Assembly (NCBI RefSeq): GCF_019457945.1
Contig: NZ_JAHZSU010000003.1
Span: 310,001-374,000, forward strand
DNA: 64,000 nt
Direction of reading: 5' to 3'
Source of the DNA: Ornithinimicrobium laminariae
Lineage (GTDB): Bacteria > Actinomycetota > Actinomycetes > Actinomycetales > Dermatophilaceae
The notes beneath the pieces are model-generated. The model was not told the DNA's origin. It did no database searches and worked only from the letters and a program-made list of their open reading frames with translations. This document shows positions 26,108-35,554 of the stretch, one piece after another. The translations under genes and the position numbers were made by a program. Position 1 is the first letter of the stretch. Each line of letters opens with the position of its first letter.

Positions 26108-27528
26108 TGGCCGTCATCCGCATACAAGACGTCGGCATACAAAGTCACGAGCGCTTCCTCTTCATGCGCCCAGTCCAACTTCTTCGCCGCTGCTCGAGCC
26201 GCCGTGCGGTAGGCCTCCGGGTCGGCAAGGACTTCTGAGATCGTCTCAGCCAAGTCAGCCGGCTCCGTCAAATCAAAGATCTCGCCAACGCCGTGTTCGC
26301 GGACGATCGCCGCAGTGTCGGGCAGGTTCGCCGCCACGATCGGCAGCCCAGCGTGGATCGACTCAAACAACTTGTTAGGCAGGCTGTATTCGTAGCTCAA
26401 ACAGATCGGACGCACAAAGACCACCGACACATCGGCATCGCGCAGGGCGTCAGACACCTCATGCGGCGCCACAGCACCCACATAGTGGACGCGATCGGTG
26501 ACCCCCAACTCGGCGGCCAGCGCGTGCAACTCAGCGAGGTAGCCCGATTCGCCATAGCCCAGCAGCACAAACTGCACGTGCTGAGGTAACAGCGCCAGAG
26601 CCCGCAACGTTTCTTCAATCCCCCGCGACGTGGTGATGCGCCCGCCGTAGGCAATGATCTGATCACTGGCCCGCAGACCGGCACGCTCCCGAAGTTGCGG
26701 CACGTTCGCCTCGGCAGCCTTGCCCTCGGTGCGCCGCGGAATGTTACGCACCAGTGTGGGCAGCTCGGGCAGGTCGTAGGTGTCCTGCAACCAGGTCGCA
26801 ATTGACGGGCTTACGGTGATGACGCCATTGGCCGAGCCGATCACGAACGCCTCAATCGCGGACTCAACCAGGGGGGCGATGGGTCGGTCTTGGCGCACAT
26901 TGCGGTGTCGCCATAGCTCGTGCGCGTCGTAGATGACGTTCGCGCCGGTGCGCTGGGCGATCCACCAGGCGGGAGCGAGGGTGTTGCCGTCGTTGGCGTG
27001 AATAACGTCGGGGTTCCACGCGATGGCTTCCCCCGCCATCGTCGCCCAATACACACTCAAACTCACGGTCCGGTATGTCCGGAGCCAGACATCGTTAATG
27101 ACCGCCTTGGTGGAGGTCGCCAGGCTGTTCGGCGATTGCGGCGCAGGCGCGGCGGTGGCCGCAGGCTTCTCGGGAGCCGGAGCAGCAGCGCCGGCCGGTG
27201 TCGCATCGGCCTTCACGGCTTGGGCAACTTCGGGAGCAGTCCGCCCCGTGGCCTTGCGAGCAAGCGCGAGAGCCCACGGCGCATACCGCTGCAGCGAAAA
27301 CTCAGGAGAGCGGTGCACCGGGATGTTATCCCCGACAATGTCGTTGCCCTCGACGTATCCGGCACGCTCGCGAGCGACGGCGAAGATGCGGACCTCGGCC
27401 CCAACGCCGCGCAGCGAGGCTGCTGTCTTGAGCACCCGGGAGTCAGCGTGGGCATCGTTGTAGACGAGCAGGGCAACCTTGGGCGCACGGCCGTTGATCT
27501 GCGGCAACGTGGGATTGGGATTGGTCAT
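26104..27528 (-). CDS. Family 4-like glycosyltransferase
   Basis: 474 aa, GT-B fold. The N-terminus reads VALLVYNDAHADSRVLKTA and the donor-site loop SLPNKLFESIHAGLPIVAANL is clear. Between the halves, roughly residues 105-135, lies an Ala/Pro-rich linker that lengthens the protein. It is translationally coupled at both ends (4-bp overlaps with the ABC flippase upstream and the next glycosyltransferase downstream), so it belongs to the flippase operon. Confidence 0.86.
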   Translation of the reverse strand: MTNPNPTLPQINGRAPKVALLVYNDAHADSRVLKTAASLRGVGAEVRIFAVARERAGYVEGNDIVGDNIPVHRSPEFSLQRYAPWALALARKATGRTAPEVAQAVKADATPAGAAAPAPEKPAATAAPAPQSPNSLATSTKAVINDVWLRTYRTVSLSVYWATMAGEAIAWNPDVIHANDGNTLAPAWWIAQRTGANVIYDAHELWRHRNVRQDRPIAPLVESAIEAFVIGSANGVITVSPSIATWLQDTYDLPELPTLVRNIPRRTEGKAAEANVPQLRERAGLRASDQIIAYGGRITTSRGIEETLRALALLPQHVQFVLLGYGESGYLAELHALAAELGVTDRVHYVGAVAPHEVSDALRDADVSVVFVRPICLSYEYSLPNKLFESIHAGLPIVAANLPDTAAIVREHGVGEIFDLTEPADLAETISEVLADPEAYRTAARAAAKKLDWAHEEEALVTLYADVLYADDGQ

Positions 27529-29339
27529 GCGTTGTCCTCTCGTGAAGCCTGTGGGCCCAGGCCAGCCAGCGCGGCTTGCAAGGCGAAGTCGGGCTCGGCA
27601 GCGACCACCTCGTCAAAGGTGCCGCTCACCACCATCTGGCCATCGCGCATGAAGCAGACCTGTTCGCTGTGGCGGATCGTTGCGAGGCGGTGGGCCACCA
27701 CGATCACGCTGACCTCACCGGCCAACTCGCGGATGGCTGCCGTGACGTCGGCTTCGGTGGAGGTGTCGAGGGCTGAGGTGGCCTCGTCCATCACCAAAAC
27801 CAGCGGATCTGTGTAGAGCGCACGGGCAACGCCGAGACGCTGCCGCTGGCCTCCGGAGAGGTTCAACCCACGCTCGCCAACCTTGCCGTGGATGCCATCG
27901 GGCCGAGCCTCAATCGTGTCGAGCAGTTGAGCCCGCTTAAGTGCGCGCCGCACCCGCTCCTCATCGACCTCGGAGTCTTTCCAGGTCAAGGCAACATTGC
28001 GGGCCACCGAAGCGTCAAACAGCGACACGTCCTGTGGCACATAGCCAACCCTTGCCCGCCACGCGGGGAGGACCTCGGTGAGTGGCTTCTCCCCCACCAA
28101 CACCTGCCCATCGCTGGGCTCCAACAAGCCAAGGATGACGTCGACCAGGGTCGATTTGCCCGACCCAGACGCACCAACCAGGGCCAAGGTCTCGCCAAAC
28201 GGCAACGTCAGGCTGACGTCGTGCACCGCTGGCACAGCGCCCCCGGGATAGGTGAACGAAACATCGTCCAGGCGCAGCGAACGAGCATCCGGCGGCAGCG
28301 TGACGTCATCATCGCGCTTGGGCGGCACCGGGTATTGCTTGCCGCGCTCAATTTCGGCCAACACCTGCTGAGCAAACGGCATATTGGCGCCGGTCTGAGC
28401 CATGATCGTCTGGAATCGGGTCAACGAGGGGACGATGCGGAAGCCAGCGACACCAAAGAGCGCGACCGCTGCCAGCGCCCCCGTCGGCCCATCTTGGGCA
28501 TACCCAATTGCGCCGCCGATACCGAGCCCACCGATCAGTGCAGCTTCCAAGACATACCGCGGGATTGCCCCCAGGAACGATTGGTTGGCCCGGGCGTGCG
28601 AGGACTTTTTGCGCACCTCGAGCACGACCTCAGCGACTTCACCCGACTTGTTGCGCAGGGTAATTTCCTTGAGCGAGTGCACCATCTCAGAGACGAGTCG
28701 CACCGCTTGGGTTGAGTAGTTGCGGTTATCGCGACCTGCTTGGACGGCACGTTGCAGCACCCAGGTGTAGAGCAGCGTCCCCACGAGACCGAAGTAGACG
28801 ATCGTCACGGTGGCCAGCAAAGGTTGAGCCGACAACAACACCACAAGCACGGCAACGAAGGTGAAGATCTCGCCGGAGAGTTGAGCAAACGGGATCAAGA
28901 CACCAGCGACAGTGGCGCCGACCCCAACATCCGTCGAGCGCACCAGGTCAGTGGAGTGGCGCTGCAGTCGCTCGGTCCACGGGGCGCGGAAGGTGGTCTC
29001 CAGAAGACGGGCGCCGAGCACTTGCTCAAAGCGCGCAAACCGTCGAGTGGCCCAATACTGCAGCAGGATCGCCAGCACGCTCTTGCTGATGATCAGCCCG
29101 CCGATCATGCCGAGGGCGATCCCAAATTGGCGCGGCTCACTGAGCGACCCAACGAGAGGCAACGCGACAGTGGCTTCACCCGCCAACATCGGCGGCATGA
29201 TGATCGCCAAGATGCCGAGCGCTGCGACATCAAGCACAGCCAGAGCGCTTTGCAGCACGGCAAACCAGATCATGAACCCACGAGTGCCTGGCGGGAGCAC
29301 CGTCAGCAATTCTCGGACGGTGCGCAGGAGGGTGGGCAT
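27525..29339 (-). CDS. ABC exporter, PglK/MsbA-like lipid-linked glycan flippase candidate
   Basis: 604 aa half-transporter: six membrane helices in residues 20-320, then an ATPase domain with Walker A GASGSGKST, signature LSGGQRQRLG and Walker B LVMDEATSALD. It heads an operon of two glycosyltransferases, which is the genetic setting of PglK-type flippases that turn undecaprenyl-linked oligosaccharides across the membrane. A role in lipid A is excluded in this Gram-positive setting. The substrate remains inferred. The start is leaderless-type. Confidence 0.88.
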   Translation of the reverse strand: MPTLLRTVRELLTVLPPGTRGFMIWFAVLQSALAVLDVAALGILAIIMPPMLAGEATVALPLVGSLSEPRQFGIALGMIGGLIISKSVLAILLQYWATRRFARFEQVLGARLLETTFRAPWTERLQRHSTDLVRSTDVGVGATVAGVLIPFAQLSGEIFTFVAVLVVLLSAQPLLATVTIVYFGLVGTLLYTWVLQRAVQAGRDNRNYSTQAVRLVSEMVHSLKEITLRNKSGEVAEVVLEVRKKSSHARANQSFLGAIPRYVLEAALIGGLGIGGAIGYAQDGPTGALAAVALFGVAGFRIVPSLTRFQTIMAQTGANMPFAQQVLAEIERGKQYPVPPKRDDDVTLPPDARSLRLDDVSFTYPGGAVPAVHDVSLTLPFGETLALVGASGSGKSTLVDVILGLLEPSDGQVLVGEKPLTEVLPAWRARVGYVPQDVSLFDASVARNVALTWKDSEVDEERVRRALKRAQLLDTIEARPDGIHGKVGERGLNLSGGQRQRLGVARALYTDPLVLVMDEATSALDTSTEADVTAAIRELAGEVSVIVVAHRLATIRHSEQVCFMRDGQMVVSGTFDEVVAAEPDFALQAALAGLGPQASREDNA

Positions 29340-29345
29340 TGCCTT

Positions 29346-29351
29346 AGCCTA
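29346..29351 (-). promoter_or_regulatory. -10 element, leaderless promoter of the ABC flippase operon
   Basis: TAGGCT is 6 nt before the ATG at 29339 on the minus strand. The divergent gene's -10 lies 22 bp away. Confidence 0.6.
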
Positions 29352-29373
29352 TCGGGGCGCTGCCTATCACCAC

Positions 29374-29379
29374 TAAAGT
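29374..29379 (+). promoter_or_regulatory. -10 element, leaderless promoter of 29387 gene
   Basis: TAAAGT is 7 nt before the GTG at 29387. The intergenic gap between the two divergent genes is 47 bp. Confidence 0.6.
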
Positions 29380-29386
29380 CAGAGGC

Positions 29387-30604
29387 GTGGCTGCACTTAA
29401 AGGACCAGCGAAATGGGCATACCGGGCCTTTCAAGCACTACCGGCACCGCTGAAAGGCGCGGGCGTTCGCGCTCAGCAGCGCCGCGCTGAGGGTGAAGTG
29501 CGGGCACTGCCGTGGTGGTCAAAAACAGCAACGACCAAGGTATGGATGGGTCCGCTCAACACGGCGGGGCAGGCGAGCGCTTGGGCTGGTGCCATCAATC
29601 AGCACCTCGGCGCGGACGGCTCAACCCAGGCAGTCAGCGTTGCAGCGATGCGTCGATCTGCAGCCCCTGTCACGGCCTATGCCGTCGACGCAACCCTTAC
29701 CTTGCCGATGCAGTTGCATGGCCAGGCTGCTTTGCGCGAGGTCGTGCTCAGTAACCCCGGCGCTACCCACGCTCTCGTGGAGTCCGGCCGCCCGGTGCTC
29801 GGTGAATACTTCGCTAAGAGTTTGCTCGATGACGCAGCCGAATTGCAGGCCGCAGGCGTTGAGGTTGCCCTGGTGTTGCATGGCTCGGAGATGCGAGACC
29901 TACACGCTCATGCGGAGCGCGACCCCCACTCGCCCTTCCGTGGCGAATGGCCAGAGCGGTGGCAGACCATGCAAACCAACGTGGAGGCAACCCGGCAGAT
30001 CGTGGCGGTGTGGACCGGGCCGGTCTTCGTGACGACGACTGACCTGCTGGATGACGTGCCTGAAGCGACGTTGCTCCCGGTCGTGGCTGATGTAGCCAAG
30101 ATGCAGGCTGCTCGCTCCGTTGCCCCGTTGAGCGGCGACGTTCCTACTGTGCTGCACGCGCCGTCCAACCCTCTGCTGAAGGGCAGCGCCGAGATCGACT
30201 CTGTGCTCCAGCAGATGGAAGACGAAGGGCTCCTGGCCTATCGACGCCTCGTCGGTGTCCCGCACGCTGAGATGGCAGCCACTATCGCCGCCGCCGACAT
30301 CGTCATCGATCAGATTGTGCTCTCGAACCCAGGGGTTTTGCTGGCCGAGTCGATGGCTGCCGGTCGCATCGTGGTGGCTCATCTGCGAGATGAGGTGCGG
30401 ATGAAGATGCAGAGCAATGACCCCCAAGGCGAGGCTCCCCCGGTCTTTGAGGCAACCCCCGACAACCTACGCGAGGTGATTGCCGGACTGCTCGCTGATC
30501 GAGAAGGCTCTCAGGCACTCGCTGCTCGCGGTCCAGCTTGGGCAGCTCGCAACCATGACGGCACTCGCAGCGCCGCAGTGTTAGCTGACTTCCTCAGCTC
30601 TTGA
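29387..30604 (+). CDS. Glycosyltransferase-like (GT-B) protein of the glycan locus
   Basis: 405 aa, start GTG. The C-terminal half has VLHAPSNPLLKGSAEID and IVIDQIVLSNPGVLLAESMAAGRIVV, a pattern of GT-B proteins with a donor-site acidic residue. The N-terminal half is only weakly similar to known families. It is divergent from the flippase operon and probably acts on the same glycan. No signal peptide is present. Confidence 0.7.
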   Translation: MAALKGPAKWAYRAFQALPAPLKGAGVRAQQRRAEGEVRALPWWSKTATTKVWMGPLNTAGQASAWAGAINQHLGADGSTQAVSVAAMRRSAAPVTAYAVDATLTLPMQLHGQAALREVVLSNPGATHALVESGRPVLGEYFAKSLLDDAAELQAAGVEVALVLHGSEMRDLHAHAERDPHSPFRGEWPERWQTMQTNVEATRQIVAVWTGPVFVTTTDLLDDVPEATLLPVVADVAKMQAARSVAPLSGDVPTVLHAPSNPLLKGSAEIDSVLQQMEDEGLLAYRRLVGVPHAEMAATIAAADIVIDQIVLSNPGVLLAESMAAGRIVVAHLRDEVRMKMQSNDPQGEAPPVFEATPDNLREVIAGLLADREGSQALAARGPAWAARNHDGTRSAAVLADFLSS

Positions 30605-30612
30605 GGTTTCGC

Positions 30613-30948
30613 TCAACTCCTGAGGTCACGCCAGCGCTGCAACATCTCGTCCACATCGACGCGTCCGACCACCGGCGGCATACCGTTGCCGAAGTAGGGC
30701 TTCTTGCGGTCAGCAATCACGCGGTCATTGAAGTCCACCAGGGCGGCCCGCACATCGACCTCATCGCTGAGATGCGCCAACGACTCAGGAAACGTCGAGC
30801 GCTCGCGACGAAGCCCCATCGCCGGGTGCATCAACGTGGTCGGATCGACCTTTTCCCGGCGGACCATTTGGTTGACCCACCAGTTGGTGTCGTGCGGCTT
30901 GTCGAGATCCTTGAGTGGTTTGCCAGCCCCGTTCATGGCATCCATCAT
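30613..30948 (-). CDS. DUF1992 (DnaJ-family domain) protein
   Basis: A 111-aa protein of the DUF1992 family, sometimes labelled DnaJ homologue subfamily C member 28-like; function unknown. The family core NGAGKPLKDLD, then DTNWWVNQMVRRE, LRRE and VRAALVDFNDRV, ending VDVDEMLQRWRD, is complete. The frame opens with TTG at 30957; I chose ATG 30948, and ATG 30945 or 30936 are alternatives. It is convergent with the preceding gene (8-bp gap) and does not obviously belong to the glycan locus. Confidence 0.8.
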   Translation of the reverse strand: MMDAMNGAGKPLKDLDKPHDTNWWVNQMVRREKVDPTTLMHPAMGLRRERSTFPESLAHLSDEVDVRAALVDFNDRVIADRKKPYFGNGMPPVVGRVDVDEMLQRWRDLRS

Positions 30949-30994
30949 GCAGCACAACGCTGGGCATGTCAGAGGACAGTGAGACGCTTAAACC

Positions 30995-31564
30995 ATGAGT
31001 CAATCAGATCGCACCTGGAGTGGTCAGGTGTTCATCGCCACCAGCGTCGACGGCTTCATCGCCGACCTCGACGGCAACCTCGGGTGGCTGACGGACCCGC
31101 CCGTTGAACCTAGACACGTGGTGGCACACGAGGGTGGTGACGCACCGCCCGACTGGGATGACTTCACGGCAAATGTCAGCCATCTCGTCATGGGCCGCGG
31201 CACCTACGAGAAGGTCTTGACATTTGGCTTCTGGCCCTACGCCAAGTTTCGGGTCATCGTCATGAGCACTCAACTAACGCCAGGCGAGGACGAACGCGTC
31301 ACCATCGTTGACTCAGTCGAACGTGCCTGTGAGTTGTTAACTGAAGAGGATGCATCCATTGCCTACCTCGACGGCGGCCAGGTCATCACTGAATTCCTCA
31401 AGCGCGGATTAGTTGACGAGCTCACGATTTCGCGAGCACCGGTGATCCTCGGATCAGGGCTTCCACTCTTCCACACGCTACCGGCCCAAACCCGGCTCAT
31501 TCACCTGGGCACGTCCACGACTGACTCCGGCATGACCAACACCCGCTATCGGGTCGTGACCTAG
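30995..31564 (+). CDS. Dihydrofolate reductase family protein (RibD C-terminal-like)
   Basis: A 189-aa single-domain protein. The first strand VFIATSVDGFIAD, then VMGRGTYEKVL and late YLDGGQVITEFLKRGLVDE are the standard landmarks of small bacterial DHFR/RibD-like reductases. It is not a canonical FolA and its substrate is unknown. It is an isolated gene between two minus-strand units. Confidence 0.85.
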   Translation: MSQSDRTWSGQVFIATSVDGFIADLDGNLGWLTDPPVEPRHVVAHEGGDAPPDWDDFTANVSHLVMGRGTYEKVLTFGFWPYAKFRVIVMSTQLTPGEDERVTIVDSVERACELLTEEDASIAYLDGGQVITEFLKRGLVDELTISRAPVILGSGLPLFHTLPAQTRLIHLGTSTTDSGMTNTRYRVVT

Positions 31565-31584
31565 CGCTGGCCAACCGAAAGCCG

Positions 31585-32793
31585 CTAGCGGCTGCGAAGA
31601 GCTCGGTTGACGACCTCAGCGGCACCCCGTCCGGTCGCAGCCAATGAGCGGTTGTCGAGCACCCACTGACGACGGCGTTGGCTTTGCGCAAAGGCTTGCT
31701 CATCAGTCTGGTTCAAGTGCTCGTCCAGCACGTCGATCATGGCTTGGGCGACAGCGTTAGCGTCGTGCTCAACGGCTTTACCCAGCTCATGGTCTGCCAC
31801 GTCGGCAGCGGCTGGGCCGGGGCCGGCAAAGACCACAGGCGTCCCGCACGCAAGTGCTGCGAGCACCTTGGTCGGATAGGCAAAGTCGTAGCCTAGGCCA
31901 GGCTTAACGCTGACCAGGGCGCCCACGGCATCTCGCTGCCATACGGCGGCTTCGGCCGCGGGCACCAAGGGCCGCAGCTCGAGAGCGCCCGCGGGCAAGT
32001 CAGTTTGAATACGCTGCAACTGAGGCCACGAGCTCCCCTGCCCCAAGAACACCAATCGCGTGTCTGGGTGGAACTCCAGCACCTGGCTCATCGCTTGGGC
32101 AAAGACCTCGGCGCCCTGCCATTCGCTGGCGGTCCCCGCATACACAAAGTAGGGGTTTGCCTTGCCGGTGATCTGGCCGTCGGCGGCGGTGTCGAAGATA
32201 TCGGTGTTGATCCCGTTAGGGACGACCGTGACCGAAAGCGCGCCGAGTTCTTTAACCCGATCGGCTACCCCGTCTGAGACCGCAATCGTCTCAGCGGCAC
32301 CCCGCAGCGCATAGCCCTCAAGGGCTCTAACCACGCGAACGACCCACTCGGGTGCGCCGGTTGATTCGGAGGCATCCGACCACACGTCAGCCCCGTAGTA
32401 GACATACGGGATCTGAGGCTCCTGCTTGAGCAGGGATCGAAGCCACAACGAAGTCCGCACCACGGCACCGGTCGTCGGTGGCGGTTCGACGACGACAGCG
32501 TCAGCGTGGTCCATCAACAGCAAACGCAACGCCAGGGGTATGTCGAAACTCATGTAGGGGACGTACCCCCGGACATACCCAGCGCCGTCACGCAGCACAG
32601 GCCAACGCGACACCTCAATGCCCTCGGCGGCTTCGTCGTCCACTGCCGATTCAAGGGCAGCAGGCGGTGTCGCAGTCAAAACCTCAACGCGATGTCCTGC
32701 CCCGCGCAGAGCCTTCGTCAACGCGCCAAGCCGGAACGTCGCGGCCGCTGACTCTGGCGCGAAGATCCGGCTGGCGAGGACGACTCGGCTCAC
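31585..32793 (-). CDS. Family 4-like glycosyltransferase
   Basis: 402 aa GT-B protein. The N-terminus VVLASRIFAPESAAATFRLGALTKAL is the acceptor-side Rossmann unit; FVYAGTASEWQGAEVFAQAM and the late AALACGTPVVFAGPG form the donor-side unit. It is the last gene of a four-gene operon with the MocA oxidoreductase, DegT aminotransferase and acetyltransferase, so it may transfer the sugar that those three build. ATGA overlap with the upstream gene. Confidence 0.88.
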   Translation of the reverse strand: MSRVVLASRIFAPESAAATFRLGALTKALRGAGHRVEVLTATPPAALESAVDDEAAEGIEVSRWPVLRDGAGYVRGYVPYMSFDIPLALRLLLMDHADAVVVEPPPTTGAVVRTSLWLRSLLKQEPQIPYVYYGADVWSDASESTGAPEWVVRVVRALEGYALRGAAETIAVSDGVADRVKELGALSVTVVPNGINTDIFDTAADGQITGKANPYFVYAGTASEWQGAEVFAQAMSQVLEFHPDTRLVFLGQGSSWPQLQRIQTDLPAGALELRPLVPAAEAAVWQRDAVGALVSVKPGLGYDFAYPTKVLAALACGTPVVFAGPGPAAADVADHELGKAVEHDANAVAQAMIDVLDEHLNQTDEQAFAQSQRRRQWVLDNRSLAATGRGAAEVVNRALRSR

Positions 32794-33803
32794 AGGGTGA
32801 TGGCTCGATCCGTGGCGGCCGACTCCAAAACAGCCTCGACGACTGTCAGCGTGTGGACGCCTTCCTTCATCGAGACGACGAGCGCATCGGCGCCATCGCG
32901 GCCCCAGAGTGCGTCGCGGAAGTTCTCCTGCTCTACACGCAACGGCTCGCGTCGGCTTAAGGCAAAGCGCGTCGAGTCGCCCTCAGAGACTCCGCGGAAG
33001 GCCGAAGCTTGATCCCAGTCGGAGGTGACGTCGCCATTGGCATACAAGGTCAGGTCGCCGGTCAGCGTGTCAGCAACAAACGCGCCCTTTTCACCGGTGG
33101 CGACGGTCGCGCGCTCCTTGCGCGGTGACAGCCAGTTGACGGTGTGGCTGACGATGATGCCGTTCTTTAACCGGCCGGTCGCAACGACCATGTCTTCGTG
33201 TTCACGACCTGAGCGGTGCGCGACCTGGCCATTGACCACCGCATAGGGGGACTGGGCGATCCATGAAGCCAAGTCGATGTCGTGGGTCGCCAGGTCCTTG
33301 ACGACACCAACATCGGCAATGCGGGCCGGGAACGGACCCTGTCGCGACGTGGTGATCTGGAAGACCTGGCCAAGCTCGCCAGCCTCAATGCGACGACGCA
33401 TCTCCAGCAGTGCCGGGTTGCAGCGCTCGACGTAGCCGACCGCGCCAACCAGCCCAGCATCCTCAAACGCCGACGCGACCTTGCGGCCTGACTCCACGGT
33501 GGCAGCGATCGGCTTCTCCACCATCGTGTGCACGCCCGCCTGCGCCAACGCCAGGGCAACTTCTTCGTGCAAGAACGTCGGCACGGCAACCATGGCTGCG
33601 TCGATGCCGGCGGCAATCAAAGCCTGCACGTCGGGCAAGACGTCCAACTCGCGGGCCACACCGTGCTTGTCCCCCATCGGGTCAGCCACGGCGATCAGGT
33701 CCATACCTTCGACCTCGCGGATAACCCGGGCGTGGTGACGGCCCATCGAGCCGAGGCCGATCAGACCCATTTTGATGGTTTTGCCCTGCTCAATGCCGCT
33801 CAT
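32790..33803 (-). CDS. Gfo/Idh/MocA oxidoreductase (WbpB-like)
   Basis: 337 aa NAD-dependent dehydrogenase. GLIGLGSMGRHHAR is the dinucleotide site and VEKPIAATVESG carries the catalytic lysine of the family. Its neighbours are a DegT aminotransferase and a hexapeptide acetyltransferase in the same operon, the order seen in wbp/wlb loci, so oxidation of C3 of a UDP-HexNAc-uronic acid is the likely reaction. Coupled by ATGA overlaps on both sides. Confidence 0.88.
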   Translation of the reverse strand: MSGIEQGKTIKMGLIGLGSMGRHHARVIREVEGMDLIAVADPMGDKHGVARELDVLPDVQALIAAGIDAAMVAVPTFLHEEVALALAQAGVHTMVEKPIAATVESGRKVASAFEDAGLVGAVGYVERCNPALLEMRRRIEAGELGQVFQITTSRQGPFPARIADVGVVKDLATHDIDLASWIAQSPYAVVNGQVAHRSGREHEDMVVATGRLKNGIIVSHTVNWLSPRKERATVATGEKGAFVADTLTGDLTLYANGDVTSDWDQASAFRGVSEGDSTRFALSRREPLRVEQENFRDALWGRDGADALVVSMKEGVHTLTVVEAVLESAATDRAITL

Positions 33804-34915
33804 GCGCCTGCCTTTGCCACGGTGTTGACGGCCTCGACAATGCGCTCGAGGTCTTCTGGGGTCAGCGATGGGTGGACCGGCAACGAGATCACTTCGCGGG
33901 CTGCCTTGGCGGTCTCGGTCAACTCGTGATCCGGCGCAAAACGGGCCAGTGAGATCAACTCGTGGTTCGGAATCGGGTAGTAAACACCGCAGCCGACCTG
34001 GTGCTCTTCCTTCAGCGCCTGCATGAAACGGTCACGCTGTTCGCCGGTCGCGCCATCAACGCGGATCGTGTATTGGTGATAGACGTGAGTGGCGTTGTCG
34101 CGCACTGGCGGGGTGACGACACCGGACAAGTTGGCATCCAAGAACGCCGCGTTGGCCCGGCGCTGCTCAGTCCAGGCACCGACCTTGGTCAACTGCACGC
34201 GACCAATAGCGGCGTGAATATCGGTCATCCGGTTGTTGAAGCCGACGACCTCGTTCGCGTACTGCTTTTCCATGCCTTGATTGCGCAGAAGGCGCATGCT
34301 GCGAGCCATCTCTTCATCAGCGCAGGCGACCATGCCGCCCTCACCGGAGGTCATGTTCTTCGTCGGGTAAAGGCTGAACATGCCGAACGTGCCAAACGAA
34401 CCGACCGGCTGGCCGTTGTACTGAGCACCGTGTGCTTGGGCAGCGTCCTCAAAGATCTGGGCTCCAGCGCGGTCAGCAACCTCGCCCAGTGCGTCCATAT
34501 CGGCCGGATGGCCATACAGGTGGACGGGCATGATGCCGGCGGTTCGCTCCGTGACGGCAGCGGCAACCGAGACCGGATCAAGGTTGAAGGTGTCTCGCGA
34601 GATGTCAGCGAACACAGGGGTGGCACCGGTGAGCGCAACCGAATTGGCGGTGGCGGCAAAAGTGAAGGACGGCACGATGACCTCGTCGCCTTCGCCAATG
34701 CCAGCGGCAATCAGGCCGAGGTGCTGTCCAGAGGTGCCAGAGTTGACTGCGACGCAGACACGCCCGCCCACCATCTGGTCAGCGAACTCCTTTTCGAAGG
34801 TCGCCACTTCGGGGCCCTGAGCAATCATGCCCGAGCGCATCACCCGGTCGACGGCTTCGCGCTCATCGTCGCCAATGATGGGCTTTGCTGGCGGAATCAT
34901 GGAACGTTGCGTCAC
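33800..34915 (-). CDS. DegT/DnrJ/EryC1 aminotransferase (WbpE-like)
   Basis: A PLP-dependent sugar-nucleotide aminotransferase of 371 aa. Lys186 in SLYPTKNMTSGEGG is the Schiff-base lysine, and FEDAAQAHGAQYNG and NSGTSGQHLGL are cofactor contacts. The start is GTG 34915, interlocked with the stop of the acetyltransferase gene (GTGA); the longer frame to 35152 lies inside that gene. It probably aminates the 3-keto sugar made by the MocA-family protein. Confidence 0.92.
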   Translation of the reverse strand: MTQRSMIPPAKPIIGDDEREAVDRVMRSGMIAQGPEVATFEKEFADQMVGGRVCVAVNSGTSGQHLGLIAAGIGEGDEVIVPSFTFAATANSVALTGATPVFADISRDTFNLDPVSVAAAVTERTAGIMPVHLYGHPADMDALGEVADRAGAQIFEDAAQAHGAQYNGQPVGSFGTFGMFSLYPTKNMTSGEGGMVACADEEMARSMRLLRNQGMEKQYANEVVGFNNRMTDIHAAIGRVQLTKVGAWTEQRRANAAFLDANLSGVVTPPVRDNATHVYHQYTIRVDGATGEQRDRFMQALKEEHQVGCGVYYPIPNHELISLARFAPDHELTETAKAAREVISLPVHPSLTPEDLERIVEAVNTVAKAGA

Positions 34916-35517
34916 GAGTTTTCTACCTGACTGATCGTGGTGTCTTCGACGACATACATTGTGCCCGTTCGGGGGCATTGCCATCGCGTTGGATCTTCCG
35001 TGTCTTGCACGAGCGGCACACCATCGGTGCCGACCCAGCCCTTTTGCCGCGCTGGCACTCCAGCCATCAGCGCGTGTGCGGGCACATCTTTGGTGACCAC
35101 GGCGCCAGCCGCGATGGTGGCCCACGCGCCAATCGTCACTGGTGCAACGCATACCGCGCGAGCTCCGATAGAAGCGCCTCGCTCAATCGTCACGCCGACT
35201 GCTTCCCAGTCGTCGGCCGACTTCAATGTGCCGTCACTGTTTATTGCGCGCGGGAAAGTGTCGTTCGTCAGCACCACCGCAGGGCCAATAAAGACACCGT
35301 CGCCGAGGCGAGCCGGCTCATACACCAAGGCGTAGTTTTGCACCTTGCAGTGATCGCCCATTTGCACGCCAGTCCCGACATAGGCGCCTCGGCCGATGAC
35401 GCAGCCTTGCCCCAGAGTTGCGCCCTCGCGCACTTGCGCCAGGTGCCAAACCGAGCTGCCATCACCGATATTTGCCTCCGGCGAGACATCGGCGGAATCC
35501 ACGATGCGTGTCCCCAC
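34912..35517 (-). CDS. Hexapeptide-repeat N-acetyltransferase (WbpD-like)
   Basis: 201 aa left-handed beta-helix acyltransferase. Hexad repeats run from VSPEANIGDGSSVW through AWATIAAGAVVTKDVP, ending in the family cap ALMAGVPARQKGW. The C-terminal 40 residues are an extension beyond the usual family length. The start GTG 35517 is supported by AAGGAG a few bases upstream; the open frame to 35688 runs into the divergent gene. It would acetylate the 3-amino sugar made by the aminotransferase that overlaps it. Confidence 0.9.
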   Translation of the reverse strand: MGTRIVDSADVSPEANIGDGSSVWHLAQVREGATLGQGCVIGRGAYVGTGVQMGDHCKVQNYALVYEPARLGDGVFIGPAVVLTNDTFPRAINSDGTLKSADDWEAVGVTIERGASIGARAVCVAPVTIGAWATIAAGAVVTKDVPAHALMAGVPARQKGWVGTDGVPLVQDTEDPTRWQCPRTGTMYVVEDTTISQVENS

Positions 35518-35554
35518 GACTCTCCTTAGCCATTTTGTGCGACAGAATGCAGTC

